This document shows, one piece after another, positions 41,249 through 50,198 of a DNA stretch of 60,705 bases (its first letter is position 1; each line of letters opens with the position of its first letter). The DNA lies in NCBI GenBank assembly GCA_028287745.1, contig JAQBPB010000131.1, forward strand, positions 1 to 60,705, written 5' to 3'. The stretch is from Chloroflexota bacterium. Its GTDB lineage: Bacteria; Chloroflexota; Chloroflexia; Chloroheliales; Chloroheliaceae. The notes under the pieces were generated by a model, which was given only the letters and a program-made list of their open reading frames with translations, was not told the DNA's origin and did no database searches. The position numbers and the translations under genes were made by a program.

Positions 41249-42664
41249 ATGGCCGAAGTAACAATGCCTCGCTTGAGCGATACCATGACCGAGGGCCATA
41301 TCGCCGAATGGCTCAAAAAAGAGGGTGATAAGATCGAAAAAGGCGACGTGCTGCTGGAAATCGAAACCGATAAGGCTACCATGAGCCAGGAGTCTTATGA
41401 CGCCGGTATCCTTGAAAAGATTGTAGTTCCGGCGGGCCAGACGGTACCGATTGGAACTGTTATCGCTATTATTGGAAACGGCAAGAGTCAGTCCAAACCC
41501 GCCGCCCAGGAAACTGCTTCCGCTTCGGCGGTTGACGGTGCTAAAGGCCCGTTACCGGTTGGACCGGAAGGTTCTTTACCGGCCGGTGCTGCAGCAAATC
41601 CGCCGGCAGCAACCCAGTCTACCCAGCCAGCCCAGGGTCAGCCAGCGGCGGCCCCGGCGGACGGAGGACGTATTAAGTCTTCCCCGATGGCCCGTAAGAA
41701 AGCCGAAGAATACGGCCTGAACCTGGCCAGTATTAAAGGCACCGGCCCCGGCGGCCGTATTCTGTCCGATGATGTCGAGTCTGCCAAAGCTAACGGTGGA
41801 GCGGTCGCCCAACCTGTCTCTACCCCGGCCCCGGCTTCACCTACCGCGGCTCCGGCCTGGGGTGGCGCGGTATTACCGGACGATGTGGAAGCCCCGGCTT
41901 CCGCTCAACCCGAGCGGGCGGCAGCGGCTCAACCGGCCCCGGCGGTTTCCAGCGCCGACTACGTGGAGAAAGACCTCAGCCGGATGCGCCAGGTGGTGGC
42001 TCGCCGCATGACCGAGTCCAAGCAGCAGGCTCCGCATATCTACCTGACAACCGAAATTGATATGACTGAAGCCCTCAAGTGGCGGCAGACGATCAACGGC
42101 GTGTTGGAGAAAGATGGCGGCTCGAAAGCTTCCGTCAACGACTTGATTGTTAAGGCGGTTGCTAAAGCCCTCAAAAAGGTGCCCGCGCTCAATGCCAGCT
42201 TCGAAAACAACAAAATCCGGTTGTACAACCGGGTCCACGTGTCTTTCGCGGTCGCGCTGGATGACGGCCTGATTACCCCGGTCGTGCGCGATGCCGACCA
42301 GAAGGCTCTGGGCCAGATTGCCGCCGAGACCAAATCCCTGGTAGACAAAGCTCGCAAAGGCCGGTTGGCCCTGGACGAGTACCAGGGTGGCACTTTCACC
42401 ATCTCCAACCTGGGTATGTTCGATGTCGAGAGCTTCACGGCAGTCATTAACCAGCCTCAGATTGCCATCCTGGCGGTCGGGTCGGTCAGGCCGACGGTCG
42501 TGGTCAAGGGCAACGGCGATACGGATAATCCTGAGTTCGGCGTCATCCAGGCTATGAAGGTAACCGTGTCGGTTGACCACCGGGCGGCTGATGGTGCCAA
42601 CGGCGCTCAGTTCTTGCAAGAGTTGAAACGGCTCCTGCAAAATCCTTTGCTGCTGCTGGTCTAA
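41249..42664 (+). CDS. pdhC: Dihydrolipoamide acetyltransferase (E2)
   Basis: A 471-residue core subunit. Residues 1-78 are one lipoyl domain with the modified Lys in EIETDKATM. An Ala/Pro-rich swinging arm follows; then a peripheral-subunit binding domain (SSPMARKKAEEYGLNLASIKGTGPGG, in part) and a second Ala/Pro linker that carries an odd repeat of its end (WGGAVLPDDVEAP). The catalytic domain (about 245-471) ends with VDHRAADGANGAQFLQ, the active His and Asp. It transfers acetyl to CoA. It closes the operon before a terminator. Confidence 0.96.
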   Translation: MAEVTMPRLSDTMTEGHIAEWLKKEGDKIEKGDVLLEIETDKATMSQESYDAGILEKIVVPAGQTVPIGTVIAIIGNGKSQSKPAAQETASASAVDGAKGPLPVGPEGSLPAGAAANPPAATQSTQPAQGQPAAAPADGGRIKSSPMARKKAEEYGLNLASIKGTGPGGRILSDDVESAKANGGAVAQPVSTPAPASPTAAPAWGGAVLPDDVEAPASAQPERAAAAQPAPAVSSADYVEKDLSRMRQVVARRMTESKQQAPHIYLTTEIDMTEALKWRQTINGVLEKDGGSKASVNDLIVKAVAKALKKVPALNASFENNKIRLYNRVHVSFAVALDDGLITPVVRDADQKALGQIAAETKSLVDKARKGRLALDEYQGGTFTISNLGMFDVESFTAVINQPQIAILAVGSVRPTVVVKGNGDTDNPEFGVIQAMKVTVSVDHRAADGANGAQFLQELKRLLQNPLLLLV

Positions 42665-42707
42665 TTGCTCTAAAAACAGGTGGCTGCTACAGCCCCGATT
42701 TCTGAAA

Positions 42708-42743
42708 ATAAAAACGGCTTCCTTAAAAGGGGAGCCGTTTTTA
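42708..42743. terminator. Terminator of the pyruvate dehydrogenase operon
   Basis: AAAACGGCT pairs with AGCCGTTTT (extended by TCC/GGGGA) around a 6-nt loop, with A and T runs on both sides, about 45 bp past the pdhC stop. Confidence 0.9.
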
Positions 42744-42936
42744 TTGGATTAAAACCACATTTATCAGAATAACCCCTTTAGAATAACCTCTTTTCTGCCC
42801 ACTGCCCTACCCAATTCTTTGCAAAACCTTTACAGCGTTTTAAATGTTTTAGTTGAATCAGCTTCATGATTGGAGTAAGCTTTAAGCCATATTGTTGTTC
42901 GAAATCATACTTCCAGAGTTATAGCGGTAAATTTGA

Positions 42937-44145
42937 ATGAAAAAGCCTCCTCGTGCGCCCTATTTTTTACTAATAGCTGCTTTGATAATCACCGGCCTGC
43001 TGGGAATTGTTACGGTTACTTCCCTGGACTCTAGCGCCTCGGCGGCCGTACCGGGGACCAGTGATGCGCAGAGTTTAGCCGGGCCGGGCGGCCAACCGCC
43101 CCGTCCCACCCGTTATCCAACGGCCCAATTGCGTTTCTCCGGTCCCGACCGGATTGTTAGCCCCAATGTTTTAACCCCAGGGGCCGCAATGACTTACACC
43201 ATGACCCTGCTAAATGACGGCGGCTCTATGACCGCCCGTAATGCTACGCTAGAAATCCCCTGGAACGGTAACCAGACTTTCGTGGACTTCAGCACCGACA
43301 CGCCAGGCTGGAAACTAAAAACTGCCAACGATACCGGCGTAATTGTAGACCTGGGTGACGTGCAGGTTAATCAAAAGGGTAAAATCACTATCAAGGCGAC
43401 TTTTGCCACCAATTACGATAAGACGATTTTTCGCCAGACCCTTTATTTGAACTGGAATGATGATTACGCCGCCCGCCGCGCCGGGACCAACCTGACCGAG
43501 TCGGTCGAGTTGCCAGTGCCCACTCCAATTGGCCTTCCCGGTGGGCCGGTGACTGACCCCGCCCCGGCTCCCACAACGGCGCCGGTTAGCGCCAGCGGAC
43601 CCTTTGCCCCGTTGGCAACCCAACCCGGCAGCGCTAGATTGTGGTATTTCCCGGCCACCAGGCACACTTTAGGGGGCCAGTTCCTAAATTACTGGCTCGA
43701 ACACGGCTCGGTAACTAACCTGGGGTATCCGATTTCAGAGGAGTTTAATGACAATGGCCGGACCATCCAGTATTTCGAACGGGTAGTGATGGAATTCTGG
43801 CCGGAGAATCCTGATCCCTATAAAGTGCTGCTGCGTTCTTTGGGGCGTGAATTGAATGGAGTAGAGCCGCCGGTACCGGCCGGAACGCCGTCCGCTTCGG
43901 ATGGTTCAATCTTTTACCAGGAAACCGGGCACTGGCTGGATGGCCGGTTTGCGGCGACCTGGCAGGATAGAGGCGGCCTGGCTCAGTTTGGCTTCCCGGT
44001 CACTGAGCCGGTAATTGTCGGTGACAGGTTAATCCAGTGGACCGAGCGGGCCCGTTTTGAACTGGATATCTCCCGGCCCAATCAGCTTGTCATGCTGGGA
44101 CTGGTCGGCAATGAAGCGGCCAAAAGCAAGGGGTTGTTAAATTAG
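42937..44145 (+). CDS. Secreted protein with DUF11-like domain and two LGFP-type repeats
   Basis: A 402-residue exported protein. A signal helix (about 7-30) is followed by a domain with DUF11-like features: ALTPGAAMTYTMTLLNDGG-like text and a run of short strands to about 195. A Pro/Ala/Thr linker (about 190-225) precedes two similar repeats: LWYFPATRHTLGGQFLNYWL with LGYPISEEF and QYFERVVMEFWPE; then IFYQETGHWLDGRFAATWQ with FGFPVTEP. Such repeats are common in Chloroflexota surface proteins and related to LGFP cell-wall repeats. The function is probably adhesion or wall binding. It overlaps the convergent phosphatase gene by 9 bp. Confidence 0.82.
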   Translation: MKKPPRAPYFLLIAALIITGLLGIVTVTSLDSSASAAVPGTSDAQSLAGPGGQPPRPTRYPTAQLRFSGPDRIVSPNVLTPGAAMTYTMTLLNDGGSMTARNATLEIPWNGNQTFVDFSTDTPGWKLKTANDTGVIVDLGDVQVNQKGKITIKATFATNYDKTIFRQTLYLNWNDDYAARRAGTNLTESVELPVPTPIGLPGGPVTDPAPAPTTAPVSASGPFAPLATQPGSARLWYFPATRHTLGGQFLNYWLEHGSVTNLGYPISEEFNDNGRTIQYFERVVMEFWPENPDPYKVLLRSLGRELNGVEPPVPAGTPSASDGSIFYQETGHWLDGRFAATWQDRGGLAQFGFPVTEPVIVGDRLIQWTERARFELDISRPNQLVMLGLVGNEAAKSKGLLN

Positions 44146-44619
44146 TTCGGGTTCCGGGTGAGCATGTAACTTGCGGTAGAAGTGCAGCACAGTCCGTTCC
44201 TGGGACTTAACTTCGACTGAGCCGGGTCTTATCCGCCGTACCTCGGCCAGGGCCTGGCTCGGCAACATTCCGCGTTTTACCAGGTAGCAGGCCAGGATGG
44301 TCCCGGTACGACCGTATCCGCCCCGGCAGTGGACTACCACGGGCTGGTTATTCGCCAACCTGCGCTCAATGAACCCAACCGCTTTTTCTACCAGGTCCAT
44401 GCTGGGGGCTTGAAAATCTCCTATAGGCAAGTGCTTGGACATCAGGCCGATTTTTTCCAGTAAATCGGGCGCGCAGGGCTTGTGGCACAACGTAATTATG
44501 GCCCGGATACCCTGTTCGTGTAAGAATTGCAGGTCGGGTTCTTCCGGCCCGTTACCCCCCGGCTGGGCCGCCCCGGCCAGCTTTCCCTCAATTAACCAGC
44601 TAAAATTTTTTAGACCCAT
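44137..44619 (-). CDS. Dual-specificity protein phosphatase
   Basis: A 160-residue cysteine phosphatase. The active-site loop is VVVHCRGGYGRTGT, which fits HCx5R with Cys and Arg in place, and the acid is probably in GDFQAPSMD. The small size and lack of extensions fit a stand-alone dual-specificity or atypical phosphatase that removes phosphate from Tyr or Ser/Thr. ATG at 44619 with GGAG 7 nt upstream is preferred over an upstream Met 33 bp earlier. It could act on phospho-Thr proteins read by the nearby FHA domains; that is speculative. Confidence 0.92.
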   Translation of the reverse strand: MGLKNFSWLIEGKLAGAAQPGGNGPEEPDLQFLHEQGIRAIITLCHKPCAPDLLEKIGLMSKHLPIGDFQAPSMDLVEKAVGFIERRLANNQPVVVHCRGGYGRTGTILACYLVKRGMLPSQALAEVRRIRPGSVEVKSQERTVLHFYRKLHAHPEPELI

Positions 44620-44922
44620 TTTTGATCTCCAGCTAAAAATTTTCAGCCTCATATTTAACCCTCATATTTAATTACATATATACAGCAACTTTGTATATAA
44701 CCGGAATTTTTGCTGCTAATTTATGAATTAAAACTATATCACATTACCCTACACAGGGGGAAATGAAGAGTTTTACCTGTAATATATGTTCCTAACCGCT
44801 CCCGCATTGCCAAAGGTTGAAACCTGGCCTTATAATAAATTTCTGTATTAAACCATTGGCGTCGAAATTATTACGTTAAACCTACTCCGTTCCAGTTTAA
44901 CGCTTACACTACAGGTATTTTA
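44620..44922. other. Intergenic region between phosphatase and dGTPase
   Basis: About 300 bp, AT-rich near 44660-44740, divergent promoters expected. Nothing else is visible. Confidence 0.5.
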
Positions 44923-46146
44923 ATGGATCAAACGACTACCCGTTTTGGGAAACTGAATTACCAGCCCAAAGACTGCGCCCGCCAGTTCGAGGAACGGGTT
45001 AAACCTGGCGAAGAACGCAGTGCTTTTGAAGTGGACCGGTCCCGGATTATCCATAGCGCGGCTTTCCGGCGCTTGCAGGGCAAGACCCAGGTTTTCGTGA
45101 GCGGGTCGGGCGACTTCTTTCGCACCCGCCTGACGCATTCCCTGGAAGTGGCCCAGATTGGTAAGGGCCTTGCTTTGCGGTTAGGGGCCGATTCTGACCT
45201 GGTAGAAGCTTGCAGCCTGGCCCACGACCTGGGCCACCCTCCCTTCGGGCATACCGGGGAAGCGGTCCTGAACGAGTGCATGAAAGAGTACGGCGGGTTT
45301 GAGGGTAACGCGCAAAATGTACGTGTCCTGACCCGGCTCTCGACCAAGTCGGTTGACTATGACGGCCTTAATCTAACCCGTTCCACCCTGGACGGAACTT
45401 TTAAGTATAAGCAAGCCTTTGCTACCGGCTCGAAGAAGTTTTACTATGACGAGGATGGTCCTTTGATGGCCTGGGCAACCGATGGCGGGGTGCCGGGTGA
45501 AAAGTCGTTTGAATGCCAGATTATGGATTGGGCCGACGAAATTGCCTACTCGGTCCACGACCTGGAAGACGGCATGAAAGCCGGGATGATCAGCAGCGCC
45601 CGCCTGAAGGCTAACCGGCAGGTACAGGAAAACCTGGGTGAAGAACAGACCCGCTGGGTATTGGAAAAACTGGCCCTGGTTGAAAATCAGCCGGGGGAAC
45701 GCGCCCGTAAGGCCGCCCGCAAATCTTTAACTTCCCAGTTAATCCATGACTTTATCATGGCGGCGAAACGGGAGTTGCGCACAACTGCCCCGGCCACTTC
45801 CACCGACCGCTACCGCTATACCCTGGTGATTGACCCGGTGCAGCAAAACCGGGCCAGGGCCCTTAAAAACATTATGTTCCGGCTGATGGTCGAAGATGCC
45901 AGGGTGGCAACCCTTGAAAATAAGGCCGAGCGTATTATAAAAGGTCTTTTTGAGGTTTTTTCGGGCCTGGAACCGCGCACCGCTTTTCTGTTCCCCGAAG
46001 ACTTCCGCGACATCTGGGAGGCCGCCCACGACCTGGGTAAGCTCAGGATTGCCTGTGATTACATTGCCGGTATGACGGATGACTATGCCGAGCGGGTATA
46101 TGCCCGGCTCTATTTGCCCCAGGCCGGTTCCATCTACAGCCTCTAA
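44923..46146 (+). CDS. dgt: Deoxyguanosinetriphosphate triphosphohydrolase-like protein
   Basis: A 407-residue HD-domain enzyme that splits dNTPs to nucleoside and triphosphate. It has DRSRIIHSAAFRRLQGKTQVF, RTRLTHSLEVAQIG and LAHDLGHPPFGHTGE, together the H...HD...D metal site, then QIMDWADEIAYSVHDLED with the last Asp. The length is between the short dGTPase-like type and the 505-residue E. coli type, so substrate range is not fixed. It controls dNTP pools and may limit replication or phage. Confidence 0.94.
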   Translation: MDQTTTRFGKLNYQPKDCARQFEERVKPGEERSAFEVDRSRIIHSAAFRRLQGKTQVFVSGSGDFFRTRLTHSLEVAQIGKGLALRLGADSDLVEACSLAHDLGHPPFGHTGEAVLNECMKEYGGFEGNAQNVRVLTRLSTKSVDYDGLNLTRSTLDGTFKYKQAFATGSKKFYYDEDGPLMAWATDGGVPGEKSFECQIMDWADEIAYSVHDLEDGMKAGMISSARLKANRQVQENLGEEQTRWVLEKLALVENQPGERARKAARKSLTSQLIHDFIMAAKRELRTTAPATSTDRYRYTLVIDPVQQNRARALKNIMFRLMVEDARVATLENKAERIIKGLFEVFSGLEPRTAFLFPEDFRDIWEAAHDLGKLRIACDYIAGMTDDYAERVYARLYLPQAGSIYSL

Positions 46147-46400
46147 TTTAGCATTTCCAGCTAAAATACCGGGCAGCCTGCTTTTACTAAATCCGGCTTT
46201 CTGCTCGTTTATATAACAGGGCCTGACGCGGCCAATGAATCCGGCGGACTCCCCGGCAGGTTCAGCCTCTAAAGGCAAAGTGGCCGGGGATTCTGGAAGG
46301 CCCGGAGTTTATTAACATTGAATAGTCCTAACCAGTCGAGTATAATATTTAATGTATTTATCTCATTTCATTCGGGTATTTTAGCCTTGCGTGAGGTTTA

Positions 46401-49400
46401 ATGACTGCAGCGGCGCTAACCGGTGAAGAAAAATCGGTCTCTTTCTTGCCCCATCTACTGATTACCAGAGGGCCCCAGGTTGGCACTTCTATTCTTCTGG
46501 ACTTTAATCGCCTCGAAACGGCTCCGTTGGTGCTGGGCCGCCTGGCCGGTGAATGTGACGTAGTCCTACAGAGTTACCAGAATAAAGTTTCCCGCAAGCA
46601 CGCCCTGGTTTCCTACCGCACCGAAGATAAACTGGTGATTCTGGCCGATGCCGGTTCTTCCAACGGCACCCGGCTTAACGGTGAATTTATAGCCGGTCCG
46701 ACCGCCCTCTTTCCCGGCGATACGCTGGCCTGTGGCGATGTCGAGCTGGTCTTTGTCATCCCGATTCCGCAGATGGGCCTGCCGCTGGTCAGGCTGCCCG
46801 GCCAGACCGGCCGCGAATTCCTGGAAGACTCCGAACCCGGCATTGGACGCCTGGAAGTGGTTGCCAGCGAGGTGCCGTCTATCCGGCCCGGCGCGTTTAG
46901 CCGCCTGACGCCGCGCCATCCTTTTTTAATCGGGCGGTTTAGCTCCAACGATTTGCCTTTGCTGGAAGAGGGCGACCATGCCCGCCTGGTCAGCCGCCGC
47001 CATGCCGAAATCCGCTGGGGCGGTAGCGGCTATATTATCCGCGACCTCGGTGCCGCAAACCCGGCCTGGATCAATCAATCCCGGCTGGAAGCGCCTCGCT
47101 TGCTGGAAGACGGCGATTTGCTGCAAATCGGCTCGACCCTGCTGCGCTACCGGGCACCTCGCCTGCCACTACCGGCCGGTCTAAGCGGTCCTGCTGAAAG
47201 CTTCCGGCTTACTACTTTTATTCTAAAAGTCCAACCTGACAGGCCTCTCCTGAGCGGGCCGCAATTGCTGGCTTTGCCTTCCGACCGCCAGGTACTGATT
47301 GGCCGGGCCGAAGGTAATGAGATACGCCTGGTGGACCGTTCGATTTCGCGCCGCCACGCCCGTATCTTTTTTGAAACTCACCGCTATATGCTATCGGATT
47401 TAGGTTCAGCCAACGGCACCCGGCTTAATGGGCGCGAAGTACTCGAACCGGTGGTCTTGCAGCCGGGGGACCGCTTGCAGTTTGGCGATTTCGAATTTAT
47501 CTTGCAAGAAGTTGAAGCCGGTTCGGCCGCTTCTTCCAGCAGCATGCCTCTGCCCCTGGTAGAGCCGGTAGTCTACCAGCTTGACCCGGCTGCAGGGACA
47601 GGGACAGGCGCTTTCTCGCTGGTAGCGGCTACCCCGGATGAAACCCACCAGGGCGAAGAAACCAGGCGGTCTTCCCACAACCGGGGCACCACCACCGGCC
47701 AGCCCGTATTGCATCCGCTACACCGGATAGCCCCTTTTGACCAACTGGACAGTACATCCTTTACGCGCCTGGCCCCGCATTTCAAAGAAGTTATTTATAA
47801 GGCCGGGCAGGAAATCGTCCGGGAAGGCCAGGGCCGGGGCGCTTTCCTGGCGATTCTGGAAGGCCGGGTGACCATTTCACGGGCCTTAAATGAACGGCAG
47901 CGCCTGGTAGTTGGCGAGCTGCAGGCCGGGTCGGTCTTTGGCGAACGTACCGTTATGGAGGACATGGCTTTCGCCAACCGCCTGGAAGCGGTCACCGAAG
48001 TGCGAACCTTGCGCCTGGAAGAAAATGTCTACAGGCGGGAATTTAGCCGGAACCGGGCGATACAGACCTTTTTCCAGGAGCAGGTTTCAGCCGCTTCGGC
48101 CACTAACTGGTTAAGAGCCACCCTGCTAATGCGGACCCTGCGTGAAAAGACCCGCCACGCCATGGCTAACCGGCTGCGTTTCCGGGTCTATAACCCGGGC
48201 GAAGTTTTAGCCGAAAGAGGCCAACCGGCCGAGGAATTTTTCCTGGTACTAAGTGGGACCGCGGTAGCTTATGTGCAGGACGCAAAGGGCGGCGAGAGCC
48301 CGCTGGCAACCCTGGAAGAAGGCGATACTTTTGGGGATGGCATTGTCGCGCCCGGCGAGACTTATCCCATGACCGTCCGGGCCGAGCGTAAAGTGGCCTG
48401 TTTTGTGCTGGCCCGGCCCGACTTTGAAAGTGTCCTGGCAAAGAGCGGCGACCCTATGGCCAGCCTGGGCGCCGGGTTAGGTGGGCTGCCGCTGGGAGCG
48501 GTGCTGAACCGGGTCGGGCCGTTTATGCTGATGCCGCCCCAACTGGTTACCCAGATAGCCGCCGAAATGAAGCCCAAATTCTTCAAAAAGGGCGAGACAA
48601 TCGTCGTCCAGGATGAACCGGCCAGCGCCTTTTATATCATCCGCAGCGGCAAAGTTGAGGTCAGTTTCCGCACCAGCGGCGGCGAGGTCCGTTCCGATAT
48701 GCGCCTGGGTCCCGGCCAGTACTTTGGTGAGGCTTCGCTATTGACCAATACGGCCCGCACCGATACGGTTAAAGCGGTCGAAGACTGCGAACTGCTGGCA
48801 CTGTACCGCAACAAGCTGGAAAGTGTCCTTAAGCTGGGCCAGAGCTATGACCTGGGCCAGTATTTCGCCAAAGGTCTGTCCAAACGCTTCCGCCCAAAAC
48901 GGATTGCCCAGGTCCAGGTCAGCCGCCACGAAAGCGCCACCGGCGAACCTTATTACCTGTTGAGCCGGGGCCAGGGCGAGCAATTCTTTAAACTGAGCGA
49001 CCGGAGTTTCTATCTCTGGCAGTTAATGGACGGCGATAACAGCCTGAACGACCTATCGATGGCTTTTTTCCTGGAATATAAAAAGCTGGATTTGGAAGGG
49101 GTTTCTAACCTGGTCGGGCAGCTACAGGCGGCCGGTTTCCTGGAAATCCCGGCCATTGATAAAAACTTGATTGACCCGGACGAGGGCAAACGCAAGCACG
49201 GGCCGTTATGGCGCATGTTTAACTGGCGCTATGAATTCAAGCATATCGACCGGTTCTTCGACCGTTTTTATAACTACGGCGGGCAGGTTTTCTTCTGGCC
49301 CCCGGTCGCTTTTCTGGTGCTGGCTTTGATTGTAGCCGGGTTTGGCGCTTTTCTTTACTACGGCTTTTTTAGTCCGGCGGCCGCGCAATCCGGCATTATC

Positions 49401-50198
49401 CGTATTTTCCAGGGAGGCGGGCTGGGCGCTCTAACCGTACCGGGAGCCTTGCCGTTCTGGGGCTTGCTGCTGGTCTTGCTCTTTAACTTTATTATTCACG
49501 AGGCCGCGCATGGGCTGGCCTGTAAGGCGTATGGGCGGCGGGTAATCAGCGGCGGCTTTGGCTTGCAGCTTGGCTGGCCCTTTTTCTTCGTCAATACCAA
49601 CGAAATCTGGTTGGATAAACGCGGCCCGCGCATCGTGGTGAACCTGGCCGGACCGGCCAGTAACGCCCTGGTGGCCGGGATTTGCTGCCTGCTGCTTTTT
49701 TTCACCCCTAACCCGGAGCTAAGGACGGCCCTTTTCCAGGTAGCCGCGATTGCCTATGTCCTGGTATATATAAACATAAACCCTTTGATGGAACTGGACG
49801 GCTATTTCGCTTTGATGGACTGGCTGGAAATACCGGGCTTGCGGCGTAAGGCTCTGACTTACGTCCGGCGGCGGGTTTTGCGGCGCTTTCCACCGCCAGT
49901 GGTTACACCGCGCGAACGGCGTATATTTGCCTGGTACGCCGTTTTAACCCCGGTTTATATTCTTTTTACCATGGTCCAGTTCGCATTTTTCCTGGGCAGC
50001 CTGCTGGGTGGGTCATTGATGCAGGGGCTTGGCCTTCTTGGGGTTGACAGGGGCCTGGGGGATGGGTTAATTTGGGCCTTAGCCCTGGCTATTGCCGCGG
50101 CCCTGGCCTGGCCGTATTTTGCTGAACTTTTAACGATTGGGCGTGATGAGGAAGAACTGGCCGGTGCGGGCCGGGTGCGGCGGAGGAAAATCCGATGA
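46401..50198 (+). CDS. FHA(3)-cNMP(3)-PqqD-like-M50 metalloprotease multidomain protein
   Basis: A 1265-residue protein. FHA domains lie at about 18-120 (LGR, SRKHA, SSNGTRLNG), 172-252 (IGR, SRRHA, but AANPAW instead of SxNGT) and 297-372 (IGR, SRRHA, SANGTRLNG). Three cyclic-nucleotide-binding-like domains lie at about 445-550, 592-690 and 705-825 (FKKGETIVVQDEPASAFYIIRSG, in part). Residues about 850-915 resemble PqqD (FFKLSDRSFYLWQLMDGDNS). A polytopic M50-type domain (about 960-1250) has HEAAHG (H1033, E1034, H1037) and NPLMELDGY as third ligand. It may be a membrane protease gated by phospho-Thr and nucleotide signals. The ribosome binding site is GAGG, 5 nt from ATG. It overlaps the next gene by ATGA. 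Confidence 0.88.
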   Translation: MTAAALTGEEKSVSFLPHLLITRGPQVGTSILLDFNRLETAPLVLGRLAGECDVVLQSYQNKVSRKHALVSYRTEDKLVILADAGSSNGTRLNGEFIAGPTALFPGDTLACGDVELVFVIPIPQMGLPLVRLPGQTGREFLEDSEPGIGRLEVVASEVPSIRPGAFSRLTPRHPFLIGRFSSNDLPLLEEGDHARLVSRRHAEIRWGGSGYIIRDLGAANPAWINQSRLEAPRLLEDGDLLQIGSTLLRYRAPRLPLPAGLSGPAESFRLTTFILKVQPDRPLLSGPQLLALPSDRQVLIGRAEGNEIRLVDRSISRRHARIFFETHRYMLSDLGSANGTRLNGREVLEPVVLQPGDRLQFGDFEFILQEVEAGSAASSSSMPLPLVEPVVYQLDPAAGTGTGAFSLVAATPDETHQGEETRRSSHNRGTTTGQPVLHPLHRIAPFDQLDSTSFTRLAPHFKEVIYKAGQEIVREGQGRGAFLAILEGRVTISRALNERQRLVVGELQAGSVFGERTVMEDMAFANRLEAVTEVRTLRLEENVYRREFSRNRAIQTFFQEQVSAASATNWLRATLLMRTLREKTRHAMANRLRFRVYNPGEVLAERGQPAEEFFLVLSGTAVAYVQDAKGGESPLATLEEGDTFGDGIVAPGETYPMTVRAERKVACFVLARPDFESVLAKSGDPMASLGAGLGGLPLGAVLNRVGPFMLMPPQLVTQIAAEMKPKFFKKGETIVVQDEPASAFYIIRSGKVEVSFRTSGGEVRSDMRLGPGQYFGEASLLTNTARTDTVKAVEDCELLALYRNKLESVLKLGQSYDLGQYFAKGLSKRFRPKRIAQVQVSRHESATGEPYYLLSRGQGEQFFKLSDRSFYLWQLMDGDNSLNDLSMAFFLEYKKLDLEGVSNLVGQLQAAGFLEIPAIDKNLIDPDEGKRKHGPLWRMFNWRYEFKHIDRFFDRFYNYGGQVFFWPPVAFLVLALIVAGFGAFLYYGFFSPAAAQSGIIRIFQGGGLGALTVPGALPFWGLLLVLLFNFIIHEAAHGLACKAYGRRVISGGFGLQLGWPFFFVNTNEIWLDKRGPRIVVNLAGPASNALVAGICCLLLFFTPNPELRTALFQVAAIAYVLVYININPLMELDGYFALMDWLEIPGLRRKALTYVRRRVLRRFPPPVVTPRERRIFAWYAVLTPVYILFTMVQFAFFLGSLLGGSLMQGLGLLGVDRGLGDGLIWALALAIAAALAWPYFAELLTIGRDEEELAGAGRVRRRKIR

